A stretch of DNA of 64,000 nucleotides from Desarmillaria ectypa (Eukaryota; Basidiomycota; Agaricomycetes; Agaricales; Physalacriaceae). The DNA is taken from assembly GCA_030407005.1 (NCBI GenBank), contig JAUDYN010000001.1, forward strand, positions 1 to 64,000. The letters are read 5' to 3'. Position numbers and translations under genes: made by a program. The notes beneath the pieces were generated by a model, which saw only the letters and a list, made by a program, of their open reading frames with translations, ran no database searches and was not told where the DNA came from. Positions 36,149-48,186 of the stretch are shown here, one piece after another; positions within the stretch are counted from its first letter, which is position 1; each line of letters begins with the position of its first letter.

Positions 36149-39100
36149 GGAAACAAGGATCGAGTGCAATCATTCTCCTGGAACCTCTTGGAGACGAATT
36201 CGTTACAGGGTCATGCTGCAGATCCATCATCAACAGACGTTTCAAAGTCAGCGCCTGCAAGGGGACTGACCTTTCATTATCACTAATGAACTTCGGACCT
36301 TGACATCGTGTACGGAGCTGAAACAGCAATCATAGTCAAACAATGTTGCATGACGAGCTCAAACGGGTGCCGATCCATTTGCATTAACTCTTAACATTGA
36401 ACGCATAGAGCAAACTTCGATTAGCAAGAATGACACATGAAGAGGAGCAAAACTCCATAGTGATCAACATCCACAATCCCTCAGATCTTTCTTGCCTGTA
36501 CACGCACTTTTCCTTAATCGGGTGTACTGTGTCACCGCACCATATTCCGGCACAAAGAACACACTTTTGTTGTCCCCTGGTAGCAGATTGCTTGACGTGA
36601 GTCATGCCATAAATGAAAGTTCACGGTGATTGATATGCTGTCCCACTAAATATCAGCCGTGATTGAAAGTAAGGAAGGGAAAGCGTACCCAGTCTGTTTC
36701 AGCGAATCATAGACACAGTAATGCACCATCGAAGTATGCCTGCCAAGCGTCCACATTGACATACAGTGGCAATGATCGTTATCACCCATGAAGGACATCG
36801 ATTGATGAAAGTGAGCTGGTATACTCAGAGTCGTACTGTAGATAAATTTAGGACAGTTTCACCCTAAGCACCAGCTATATCCCTACCTGGAAACGTAACA
36901 TCGGCGGATCCACATGTTAGAATGAGCGGTAAATCTCCAGCACTGACCCGGATTTCAGCAGGGAATCCTCGCAAACAGGCGAGGGTTATCGTGATTCATC
37001 CAGATGTTTATTTACATCCATGTACACTAATAGAAGGAATGGTGTGTAGTAAACAAGGCCGAAGAGGAGAATAATGTTTTCTTGTCTGACAACCGAACAT
37101 CCTGATATCGACTGCGCTTGTCATTACAACACCACAATTACTCTTACCGCACCCACCAAGATATGTCAGGAATAGAAGCGGAGACCAGAACATGATCACC
37201 AACTTGCCTAACTCTCAGTCAGCTCGGGTCCTACCGATAATATCGGATGACACACCGGCACCTTTGATTCCCTTGTCGAATCCATTACAAAATCGCCGCC
37301 CTGTTCTTCCATTCTTATCAAAACGAGCCCCGGGTTCAAGATATATCGACACGATGACAGAAAATCCGAGAGTAAAGCGCGTTATGACACGGAGAAACGT
37401 GAAAAGAGCATCCAAGCAAAATCAAACGGTTAAATATATGTTGATTTGCTCCAAACCTCTCGGGCCGAACTTTCCGATCGGTCTTTGATACTAGCAATGT
37501 GGAACAAGAAGATTTGTTGCTCGAATACAAGAATTATAAGCGATAAATCCTGAACTATGAATAAGCATACTAATGAGTACTTTCTCCAAGCATAGACTGT
37601 GTAATGAATATTAGGCGTCCTTTCTTTCGAATGCACGAACGACAAGGAGGACAGTTTATCCGTGAGGCTAATTTTTTATGACTCATAAAATACCCAGCAG
37701 AGCTTACACTATCAATCTCACCTCTATGTATCAATTCATTCCGTACATTTCACGTGCGTTCCTCCCGTCAGGTCCAACCGGCAATATTGTACCCAAAACC
37801 TATACCTAAAAAATCACAAGGCTACTTCACACATGACACTCTGCTGCGAGACGTGAAACAAATAGCACGATGACCCCAACAGATTCCTCTCACGCCAAAT
37901 TGGAGAACTTGGCCAGAGTTCTTGTCATTTCCCACTTAATTATACTACGTGGTACGGATAACAACAAGCACCGTCATCGCCGTTTGCAGTCAAATCAATA
38001 TGACCTTGATTTTGGAAACGGGGAGAAAAAAAAAAAAACTGACGCTCCACATCTTACCATCACGGCGGACTGCGTACCGTGTGACACGTTCTCGCCTCAT
38101 TGCCGTACTGATAGGCGGTATTTCGATCCCGACTCCACAAGCGCTAAATTACAATGAAGTTGTCAACCAAGATGATGCGTACCACACATATATGCCCTCC
38201 TTTTAGGGAGACTAAAAACCAGCTCGGGTGCGTAGTGATTATACAAAGAGTACTGTTTAATAGTTGAGGCCGCGCGCTGAATATTGAATAAGACACTGAT
38301 CCGTCTGCAAAGGAGATAAATGACCGCTCCACGTAGAATGCAGGAGCGTACGGACCTGTCCCCCTTTCTCGCAAGTTGAAACGCGACCCTCTGACCACGA
38401 AAGCGGGCGAATCTCTCATGCACTCGAGATCTTTTATGGCGAATGCTTGAGTGTTGATGCAGATACCAAGTCAGACTAGGGCGGATCCATAAATGGGCCT
38501 TTTCATAACCTTTGCATTGATGCCTATAGACCCTTACTGACGTTCATGTGTAGACATCCATATAATGATATCTTTTCTATGCTACTATGTACATCTGTCT
38601 AGGTCCATTGTTTCGGTCCTCCCCGCCGCCAGAGACCACATCAGCGTCGCATAGTAGCATGGGAACCGATACATCCCATGCAGAGTGTTCAGGACCGATC
38701 TGCTTCGCTATACAAGACCGTTCCGAGAAATGGTCATAGCGATAGAAACGGAATGGGCAACATAGCATTCCCAGAAACTTATCAGTGGCCTACGGTGATA
38801 GAAGCCACATACGTCGCGAAAGGAATGGCGATGCCAAGATAGGAAAAAGAAACGCGACGCAGTGATGGTGGTGGTAAGAAGGAAACGACGAGTGCTGGGA
38901 GCTCTGACTCTGACTTGCTCATGGTCGACGCGCAGCCTCACTCTCCAACGGCGTCAATCCCCCCCCACTCTTGAAGGTCGAGCGGGTTCATCTACTGACG
39001 GGGCATCGTACAACCCATATTGCAGGGAGTAAGTAACCCAATAGTTTCCTTCTTAGCACTCGCTGCACATGACTCTATGCCTACCTCGTCCCGCCCAGGG

Positions 39101-40032
39101 CAAGGCTCTGAGATCATCCCTGTTTGCAGCCTAATATCCTTACCCCTCTCTCTCATGTGATAGCCCTAAATATGGAACCTACAAAGCACCGGATAAGCAA
39201 CCGTCCGCAGATCCGTGAGTTGATTGTCGTGACACGATCTTTCGAATGAAGATGATGTACAAACTCTGAGAGATTCCGGGTTGATTATGGATGGCGAGTC
39301 CACACGCCCCGATTGTACGACGTTCCCCTCCCGTTCTGAACTTGACGGCGCTTTTCAAAGAGACGGGGGGGGGAAGGGGTTAGAATGGACGGACCGGTCT
39401 CGCTGGGAAGGGAGAAATATAAACTGAATAACCTTGGACGGGACTCGTTACCAGGGTCCTGCGGATAGGTATCCGCGTAGTGTACTCCGCAGCGCCTCGT
39501 CCTAATTGAAGCGCCCTTGGCCCAGATTCGTTAGCCAGCCCAATAATTAATCCAAGAAAAGATAGCGTCCCCTTCCCGCTCAGGGATGAAAAAAAGCCCA
39601 CCATCATAACGACGATACTCAACTCTTAATAGAGCGGCAAGTCACGGGCAAGTCTGGAATACGCGCCCATGGTGTCTCTCGGGTAACAAGGCAATCCGCA
39701 TATCACGGAGAATAACGAAGAAAGCATTCGCTCCGCGTAGGGCGGGATCGTCGGGGAAGAATCAAAGCACTCGTGGACTAAACCCCTCGTCCGGATGCAG
39801 ATCCCGTGAGAAGATCAGTGGCCTGCTGTGAGGATACCACAGCACGAAATCACATGTAATTGAAATGGGATCTGCGCAGCCCGGGGCCACCCACAAATGA
39901 TTAGCTCTGCGAATTTTGACGGCAGAGAGAGATGTGGGGGGGGTGCCGTTCCTGGTGACGTCAACGCTGAAGATGAAATTAACACAAACACTTGATGATT
40001 TTTAACAAAAAGAAATGGGTACTCGTCGGAAA
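36149..40032. other. long gene-poor stretch
   Basis: Short overlapping frames only, none above 100 codons, with no family motif. A-runs occur at 38,025-38,038 and a G-run near 39,365. Nothing else was recognised. Confidence 0.4.
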
Positions 40033-40134
40033 TACATAGTAACCGAGCCGCGTGTCGGACTCAGTCGTACGCGAGAGTTCCGCACCCACCCCACGAGGTG
40101 CCGGCGAAACTCGTAGCGCTGGCAACGCATAGCA
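40033..40134 (-). repeat. dispersed repeat, copy 2
   Basis: On the minus strand this matches the repeat at 27194-27312, sharing CTATGCGTTGCCAGC, CTACGAGTTTCGCCGG and CCTCGTGGGGTGGGTG. It ends about 120 bp from the stop codon of the C2H2 gene that follows and could lie in that gene's 3' untranslated region. Confidence 0.6.
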
Positions 40135-40252
40135 AGCAAGGAAGCAACATATAAGATAGATGTATAAACGATACAGGTTGTAGATTGAAAGATCCAATAG
40201 TGCATAAAGTATATAAATGTGTGTAAACGATAGCAAGAAAGAACAACAACGC

Positions 40253-41169
40253 TCAATGGTTCCTCGCATAAGAGTATCTCCCTGACGCGCCATGAGCATG
40301 TTCGTCCCTCACGCTGCTCAACCGGCGCCTGTCATACTCCTCGTACCCTTGAGAACGATAGTCCTCCTCCCTCGCACGATGAAGTCTATACCTCGACCGG
40401 TGTTCGTCCTCCTCGTCATCCGAAGACGTGCTCGACGATGACGGCGGGCGCCACACGTATTTAGATTCCGATATCCTCCGTTTCTGACTCGGATGCGCAG
40501 TCGTGGTGGGCTCCGAGGGTTGTTGGACGACGGAGGAAGAAGAAGCAGGGAAGAGCGACGCCGCACCGGGGTTGGTATGGTTCCGGTAATGACGACGCAT
40601 GTTGGAGTTTACATTAAACTCCCGACCGCATCCGGGGAATGGACACCGGAACGCTGCGAACACAAGCAAAAGGGGGCCGGCCGATCAGGGTTGAATAACA
40701 TCAGATAGACAGCGAAACACACTCACGGGTAGCACCGGTATGGGTATTAATATGAATCCTCAGGCTACTCGGCCGGTTGAAACGCTTATGACACATCGTG
40801 CAGACATGTTTCTTGCTTTCCTTCATACCATCGTCGTCTTCTTCGCTGGAGATGGGTGTGGACTCGCGGCGTGGCGGTGGGAAGGACTGAGGTTGGCGGA
40901 GGAGTGAGGCGGAAGATGCGATATGGGTGAGAGACGCAGATGCTGGGTCAGATCTGAGAACGTCGAACGAGCATCGGGTATCCGTGGTAGTATGGGAAAG
41001 TATGAGAGTCGGAGGGGTGCTGCACTTGACGCGGGATTCGGGCGGTACGTTCAACAGGTGTTCTGCAAGCCATTTGTTAGCTAATCAAACGTTGAATGAG
41101 TGAGTGAGTGAATAAGTTACCTGGGAACATTTCGTGTATACTAGGTAGGGAAACAGTACTCGTGGTCAT
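40253..41169 (-). CDS. C2H2 zinc-finger protein, paralog C
   Basis: Three exons (41169-41121, 41062-40727, 40653-40253) give 261 residues, the longest intact member of the family here. The leader is VSLPSIHEMFP, followed by EHLL in exon 2. Finger 1 is HVCTMCHKRFNRPSSLRIH, finger 2 FRCPFPGCGREFN..NMRRHYRNH. The tail carries SSSSTSSDDEEDE and ends ARNH. Introns are 58 and 73 bases in the same positions and phases as in the other paralogs. Intron 2 splits the Pro codon of the finger linker. It is probably a sequence-specific transcription factor. The target is unknown; the conserved module upstream of the family is a natural candidate site. Confidence 0.87.
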
Positions 41170-41224
41170 CTTGGATGGATGGGTGGGGGAAGGAGGAAAG
41201 AACAAACGCCAATCAACCGATGAT

Positions 41225-41297
41225 TTATATAGTGATGCCTGTTTTCTGGATCGGCAACTATCCGCAGTGCCGAGATCATCCCCGATCTGGATGTTTA
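41225..41297 (-). promoter_or_regulatory. shared promoter module of C2H2 paralog C
   Basis: On the minus strand this reads AACATCCAGATCGGGGAT, GATCTCGGCA, CTGCGGATAG, TTGCCGATCC and, about 17 bp on, TATATAA. The start codon follows some 60 bp after the TATA box. The CGGCA-N11-TGCCG inverted repeat is perfect. Confidence 0.72.
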
Positions 41298-42860
41298 ACT
41301 CCGAATGGGCTAAGCATCAATGACAATCATCTCCTTGACACCGCCCAGAATGAATACCCAATCGGACGGGTGGATCCGTTGGGCGGCTGTAATGACTTGC
41401 TGCGTGTGAAGGGATTCTTCTATACGTTTCCCCATTTGTTCTCGGGTTCCCCCTCTCCGCCCGGGGTCCGAGGGTTTCATAGAGGTTGACGTCACCGCAC
41501 CAGGAACGACGATCTTGGTTCACGTGGGACCCACTCCACGCGGCACCTTACGGGCACGGATCCACTTTAAAGGCGGGGGAAAGATGCTTGTAGTAATATC
41601 TCCTTGGCTCACTATTGGGGGGGGGGGGGGGGGTGGGGACTGCGCGGATCTCCTGATTAACCACGGGCGGTGATCATTGCCCTCTTGTCATCTCGATCGG
41701 ATTCCTAAGCCCGTCCGAGGAGACCCCTTTACTTGCACCAACGATCTGCATCCAAAGCATCCCTTTACTCCACAATCTGCGGTGACTCCACACATCGAAC
41801 ATCCACGGCTACACAGAAATTATCCGCCCCTCTCTTCCGTCCTGGATCAACATTCCTAATTCATCTTTTTTCCATGACTCATCCATATTTCCGTCCGACG
41901 CAGCAAGCTTCTCCGTGTCAGGCGGACTACCCACCCCGCTTCCCTTGGCTGTGAAACCTTTATCATCGATGCTGCGGGTCGAGGTATCATACATAGATAC
42001 GAAACGAGTGCGTGGAAACGACTAGTTGCACAGAGTCTCGTCCTTGAACTCACTCATCCAACACTGCCAAGTACAGAAACAGCAGCACGTCCCAGCTTAA
42101 TTATTAACTCCTACTCGGAAATTGATGTGCATCGCGTCATCCAGGCTCGCGCTCAGTAACGAATACGTCCAGACCCATGACAGATGATCGGCGCTCGTTC
42201 ACACATTCGGTTCGGGTAAGACGGGGGACGGCACATGGACGCTGCAGCAGGGAGATAATGAAAGCGTTCAGTTACCGAAATCCTAAATAAACAGAGAAAG
42301 GTCAAGAATTATGTGAAAAATAAATGAAATTTAAAAAAAAACCCCAATCACACGGAGCCTTCATCCTAGCTCGGTTACTCAGCGGGACCAATAGTCTGAA
42401 CACCCCTACAGTGTGAACTTTGGTGCCGCACTACAACACCATTCCCAAGCGCGGCCTCGTGCCTCGTGCCGCGCCGTTAATAGGCATCCGTATACACAGC
42501 ACGCTCTCATTCAGAATATCCATTCTCGGTACCCGTACCCGCGATACGTCTCGGTGGTTTTTACCTCATGGTGACCTATAATCCCCTCATCCTCGGTATA
42601 TCGGTAAAACGGAAAACCCAGCGAGTCGCCGTCAGGGTTGATGGATAGCGATCCGTGTCGAGCCTGAATATAACGTCAGGCATTGGCGAATCCTCGACGT
42701 GGTATACACCTCTCCTCTTCGTGATCGCAATGATTTACGCCACCTTCAGAATTCAACCCCAGTCTTGGGTTTAATATTAATAAATACTCGTCTAAATAAA
42801 TGTGTCTCTTGTTAATCAAATGACGATTGCCCTGCGCAGTTTCAGGTACATGATAAACAC
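41298..42860. other. intergenic
   Basis: No gene is seen. A run of 17 G at about 41617-41633, closely followed by TGGGG, is the only striking structure. Confidence 0.4.
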
Positions 42861-42861
42861 A

Positions 42862-43060
42862 TATTGATGATGGATATCGTCTCCAAAACAACACACCCAG
42901 ATCACGATCTCGGTAACACGCATAGTTGCCGATCTAGACTTGTTATAAACTACCGGCTCTACCCCTCGACGACCTCTCTCCCAAGCATACACGAAATGTT
43001 CCCAGGTCATTCACCTCTCGTCATCTACCTAATAATTTACAGAACACCTGCTTCGAGGGT
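42862..43060 (+). pseudogene. relic of a C2H2 zinc-finger gene, paralog D
   Basis: Only the 5' part of the family survives. The promoter module lies at 42897-42949 (GATCTCGG..., GCATAGTTGCCGATC, TTATAAA). The leader exon reads SLPSIHEMFPG at about 42977-43010, a splice donor GT follows, and an intron-like stretch ends TTTACAG before AACACCTGCT (the EHLL start of exon 2). The initiator ATG is replaced by ACG, and no zinc finger follows. Homology to paralog E extends upstream through TTGATGATGGAT, so this copy and E are sister duplicates. Confidence 0.75.
42897..42949 (+). promoter_or_regulatory. promoter module surviving in C2H2 relic D
   Basis: CAGATCACGATCTCGG, a spacer, GCATAGTTGCCGATCT and TTATAAA lie in the family order. 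The left half site has changed from CGGCA to CGGTA. The gene it served has lost its start codon. Confidence 0.6.
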
Positions 43061-44431
43061 GGAATATCGTTCTCTCAAGGGTTAGGTGCGACAGGGAGAC
43101 ACCCATATGCAAGTGATCGTTGACACCCTATCTTTCGTCTCCACTGTATCGCAATTGCACATTTTATCTGTTACCTCGTTCCCAAAGAGATCCTTCCTTA
43201 CAGACATACATACATCCAAGCCCCTACTCTTGATAGATTTACGCGCCCGCGACTATACAATACCTGCGGGCGTCACGGTCTTGAAGTTCCTGGGGAAAGC
43301 ACAGCGCACGTTCTGATGATGAGGATCATAAATTATTCCGTGCTAAAACTTCCGGTAGTACATACGCACAAAAGGACCAATATCAGAGTCAACGCTCAAC
43401 AGCCACCCTTCAGCTCCTGACGTCACCCTGACAATGATCCCCACGTCACTGCACGATCCTGGCACACAATTCCCACGGCTACCCGCGCGCAGATCTACGA
43501 CGATCTTCTCCCCACTTCATGACCGCTGTCACATCGACGTTGACCCGTTTATACGCGACTCCGAGGAGCGAGATCTACACCTGGGCACGAAATGGCTTCA
43601 ACTTCTCGCCTACAGGAACAGAGCCCGCCCCACGCGGATGTGCCGTAGTGAGCCGAAGGCCTTGTTACCCGAAAGGGCGCGTATTCCGCATGCTAATCAG
43701 CTCACGTCCCCTTGGACCTGACGACGAAGATATCTTCTTCACATAAAGAAAGAAAGAAAACATTACTATTAATGAGGAAGCGAAGAAATAAAAGTAATCA
43801 ATTAATTTGGCGGAACGGAAAGGCAAGGCCCACGTCATGCGGGGTTGGGTTCTTGTTCCTTTGGAGGGAGGGAGGGAAATATCAACCTCCACCTCCCCGA
43901 CTGTGGCTCCAAGCTTAGTTATCAGAAACCACATCCAGTTCGGTGATGGCGGAGACTCGCATTGATGTGTAGTATCCCCGGCGGCGAGGCACGAACGCGC
44001 GGATACCTATCCGAAGGGACGAGGAACGAACCACCCTTTTCTCTCTCCGCGAACGTTTCATCTCCCCTAGAACAGCCCATTGCTTTCGACCTACCCCAAA
44101 CTTTTACCTTCCGTCGGCTACAGTATCAAACGATCAAGTGATTCACAGACGGCTAGCGATCCGAGCGAGACAGGCCCCCATCCATCCATCCGAAATGAAA
44201 CAAAAAAAAAAATAGTATACTCCTGCAACGGGGTACGTGCTTGCAAGTGAGAATTTGGGAGAATCGAAGATTCCGAGAAAGATCGAGCGAGGGCTGACGA
44301 GGGCTGAGCTCTTCAAAATGATATGTACAAAGTCCGGGTGCTGGAGATCAGGGTACGGTGCACAAGTCAATAGAAAGGTATCAGACGCCGTAGAGTGGCT
44401 TCCGCAAACAAAGTCCGGATCCTCGGATTAA
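43061..44431. other. intergenic
   Basis: No gene is seen. 44,240-44,430 shares blocks with 44,870-45,100, notably AAGTCCGGATCCTCGGA. This points to a local duplication into which repeat family 2, copy B now lies. Confidence 0.35.
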
Positions 44432-44809
44432 CGGGGAATGTTGCGACCGTGCGAGGTGTTCAGGATTACTTGTCTGAAAATTAATTGGAGGTAACACCAC
44501 CACCCAATTAAAAAGCTCAACAGTCAAAGACCGATTCTTCGACCCGAAATGTCTGTTAAATTGATGCAAAGTCAAAAAACTGGCTGTAAGAGGGCAAAAC
44601 GCAGTGAAAATAGATCATAAAAATATCAAATACACCTAGATGTTAAAGCCAGTACCCCAAAAATATCAGAAGCGACGAAACAGTAAAGACCGTTCAACTC
44701 CAGTTGAAATGTGTTACATCCGTCACACTTGCGATACTAGGATCCGCAGAAATGTAGCCAAGTATTAATAGAAACAAGCGAATGCAAGTCGCTCGCAAAA
44801 TTCACCTCG
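44432..44809 (-). repeat. dispersed AT-rich repeat, family 2, copy B
   Basis: About 380 bp, homologous in order and sequence to 32575-33185. The two ends are imperfect inverted repeats: GGGGAATGTTGCGACCG on the left, and GGTGAATTTTGCGAGCG read inward from the right. This suggests a small non-autonomous DNA transposon. No target duplication could be identified. It separates two copies of a local duplication (44,240-44,430 and 44,870-45,100). Confidence 0.6.
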
Positions 44810-47220
44810 CCCGACAAGCCCCCGGGAATTTCTTTGCCAGGAGCTGTGCCAAGTGCGTAGTATGAGCATCGTTGGATATTGAAATACCAAGCAAGAGATA
44901 CTTATCATTTGGATGTACGGAGACGATCGGAGAGCTTGCACGCTCGGGCCAGAGGTTCGTAGCCTTGGGATGCTGCAAAAGGAAACATTATATTGCCGCG
45001 GAACAGAAGGAGAAGGATAATAGGCAAGTAGAGTGGCCCCCGCAAGCAAAGGCAAAGTCCGGATCCTCGGAATCGGTTGATGATCCTGCAGTGGAGGATT
45101 GACGGCGGTAGAGATTAATCAAAGCCGTACCACATTAAGGCTGCTTAACAAAATGCACTAGTTTATTTCATAAGAGAACGTGAAGCCCTGCTGTGGTCTT
45201 GGGATGTCTTACTTAGTCCACACGAGAAGTAAAAAATCCTGGAAAATCCTCATCGAAATCAGGGGGGTTGAACTTTCCCCCTCGCAGTATGCAAACTCCA
45301 TATCAGACGAGGATCCGAAGCATGATGAGGGTAAGTATATTACGTAATCCCTTTCCATTCCCTTTCCAAAGTGCTCACCTTGTTATTGCCAAGGGTCATG
45401 GGAAAAACTACTTTAATGAAATTCATCGATACGAAGCTTACCGCAGGATGATAAAATTTCAAAGCAGGAAATGCCGAAGCTGAAGGATGATTTTGTTGCC
45501 TCCTGGACAATTCAGACTTTGGACTATTGAAATTTATATCTACTTATTTGTTTGATACATTCGAAGATATTTTTTTTAAAAAAAAGTTATAGAACTGGGC
45601 TAAAATATTAAATACTCCACCGAGATGGTTTCCTGAAGTTATGCGGTGTGTAGGACAGCTTACAAAGCATCCCTCGGTCCCGACGTCTGACGACACATCA
45701 TTTCTCCTCGGCTCCCGCTTGCGACCCTGCCTCGTAGAATCGTGGAGTGTTCTGGTTGTGGTTCTTGAGAGTATTCCTATCTGTATCCTAGTCTTTCACT
45801 ACTTTGATACGATTCAGTGGCAATTCAGCGGCAGGGTTAACTTATGTACGATGAAACGTGCGGTTTTAATTTATCCTCTCATATCCGGCCCATTTACTCA
45901 TATAAACAATAGCTAGGCCCTAAAAACCCTTATGTATAGCATAAAGACACGATTCATGTCTCACTGGGATTAGTCATAGCTGGCGTATCGTTGAGTGTGT
46001 CAATCGGCGTTACACGTCAGGCGTCTGGTGTGGATAAAGTGGAGACTCGGACAAGTGTATGACGTGTTTTAACATCGTTTGATTTTTGAGGTACGTGTTT
46101 TTGCTCGTGCATTCCACCTGTACGAGGACGTTCATCTCCGTTATAGACGGATCTCGTCGACTTGCCAGTGTTCTATTCAGTTTGCCAGCACTAACGGCGA
46201 CGGAGGCATGGATTATGTGCTCTGCCAGGCCTTCGTTGCTTTATCTAGACCTGACGCTTCGACTTTGACGCTTGGTATGTATCGTCCCCTCTGACTTCAA
46301 TTATGCTCACGGATGAAGATTAGAGCCGCTTGTGGGAATGCAAACATTTTTTGTCCGGTGGAGTCTCACGCTAAGCGCGACAGACAGTTTGCGGTACTCA
46401 TATTGACTACTAAGCAGTGGTGTGTTGCCGTGTCGGTAGGTTTCCGTACACACTGTTTCAGAACCTACCGATGGACGACGTCAAGGAGTTTCCTGTGGCA
46501 TCCGGAATATCACTATTGGTTCCCTCTCAGTCCATTTGATATTATGTCAATCCCGAGTCACCCTCATTTGGAGGGCTCCATGTTCCTACATAGGTCCACA
46601 GATAATCGATTAAACGGGAAAGCTACGGAGACGCCGTCAGGCATAAGCATAAATGGCCTACCGTTTGTAAACGCCAAGTGCCAGCGAGTCATCAGGTGGA
46701 AGAAGGAATCTGTCATTATCCATTTCCCTTTAACAGATAATCACAGTATTTGGCACTTTGAAAGATCTTGCTGTTTGAAATATGTCATTTTCCTCTTCCA
46801 TGCACAGAGACCTAGACGCTACCCGATGCATTTTAGATGGACATCAGCATCACTTTTTTTGCGTGGAAGTTGTCGATCATGATACTGATCCGCCGGTCTC
46901 GGGTTTGTAGGATATGTGTTTTGGATGACTTGATCTAACCACTGATTGCAAAGAGAGAACACTGAGTCGCCCTGCTGATGCATGACTCCTCTCTGGATCT
47001 GCACCATTCTTGCTCATCGAGCATTGTTTTAAACGTTAATCAACGGTATTTAAAGTCCTTCGCGTTTAAAGTGATACCGTTTGACTGTGGTTTCAGTGCG
47101 GCTCCGGGTAAACGACGACTTTCAGGAGTAGTGCTGCCGTCAAAACATCAAAACATATATTGATGATGGATCCACGACGCCACACTCGTCTCCAGGAGTT
47201 GATAATTGATCTCGTTACTG
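44810..47220. other. gene-poor stretch
   Basis: The frame ending at 45,102 (VEWPPQAKAKSGSS) and the one ending at 44,431 (VEWLPQTKSGSSD) are paralogous coding-like tails of an unknown protein. A 189-codon frame at 46313-46882 shows no family motif. Nothing else is supported. Confidence 0.35.
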
Positions 47221-47221
47221 A

Positions 47222-47296
47222 AAATACATCCGGATCGGGAACGATCTTCGGCGATGCGGATAGTTGCCAATTTAGGCCATACACGTTAGTATATAA
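47222..47296 (+). promoter_or_regulatory. shared promoter module of C2H2 paralog E
   Basis: AAATACATCCGGATCGGGA, then GATCTTCGGCGATGCGG, ATAGTTGCCAA and, about 20 bp on, TATATAA; the start codon is some 50 bp further. The inverted repeat is eroded in this copy (CGGCG and TGCCA), though the surrounding bases are well kept. Confidence 0.65.
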
Positions 47297-47343
47297 CCGC
47301 TGGCTCGTTTTGGAGTCTACTCTTTTCTCCTCAATCACGCACG

Positions 47344-48186
47344 ATGACCATGAAAATCTCTCTCCCGAGCATACACGAAATGTTCCCAGGTAATTACGTC
47401 TCCATCTTTGTCATCCTGAATATTTAGCTAACCAATAGTTTACAGAGCACCTATTGCACAGTCCTCCCGACTGGCGACGTGCTCCGACGACGCCGATACC
47501 TTCCCCTATGCCAACGCCTAAGGGAGGTACGCGATGTTCCTTCAACGTTCTGTGGTCAGACCCTGCTTCTGCCTCACTCACATCATCTACCTCCCTCCCG
47601 TACCCACTGCCACCACGTTCCAAGGCCGGTTCCCTGTCTGGTGAAGACAACGATGAAGATAAGAAGCACGTGTGTACAGTGTGTAACAAGGGCTTCAACA
47701 GGCCAAGTAGCCTCAGGATACACGTCAACACGCATACTGGTGCCACACGTGAGCACCACAATGGCCTCTTAGTTTCGCTTTTCTGATGATCCATTCCTAG
47801 CATTCCGATGTCCTTTCCCCGGGTGCGGGAGGGGATTTAATGTCAACTCCAACATGCGCCGTCACTACCGAAACCATACCAACCTCGGGGCTGCTCCTTT
47901 TGTGCCGAGATACCCGTCCTCATGGCGCATATTTCGTCCCCACCCGAAGCTTCCGGTAAACGAACCGGAGCATGTGTGGCACCCACCATCATCATCCAGC
48001 GCATCCACTGATAACGAGGAGGAGGATCTGAGGTACAAGCTTCGGCCTGAGATTCCGAAGGAGGATCGTGGCCTCGGCTCTGATGGGAGGTATAAAGTAA
48101 GAGAATTTCATAGACGCCAGATGAGTGATGTGCGGGATGACTATGGTTATACCAGTGCCAGATGTTCACATGAGAGAAATCATTGA
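47344..48186 (+). CDS. C2H2 zinc-finger protein, paralog E
   Basis: Three exons (47344-47389, 47446-47748, 47801-48186) give 244 residues. The leader MTMKISLPSIHEMFP is followed by EHLLHSPPD. Finger 1 is HVCTVCNKGFNRPSSLRIH, finger 2 FRCPFPGCGRGFN..NMRRHYRNH. The tail has SSSSASTDNEEED and ends ERNH. Introns are 56 and 52 bases, in the family positions and phases. It lies on the plus strand, opposite to paralogs A, B and C, and next to relic D, with which it shares extra upstream homology. It is probably a nuclear DNA-binding protein. No lesion is seen. Confidence 0.87.

Noticed and set aside
46313..46882. 189-codon plus-strand frame
   Set aside because: No recognisable family, no partner exons, and no paralog in the window.
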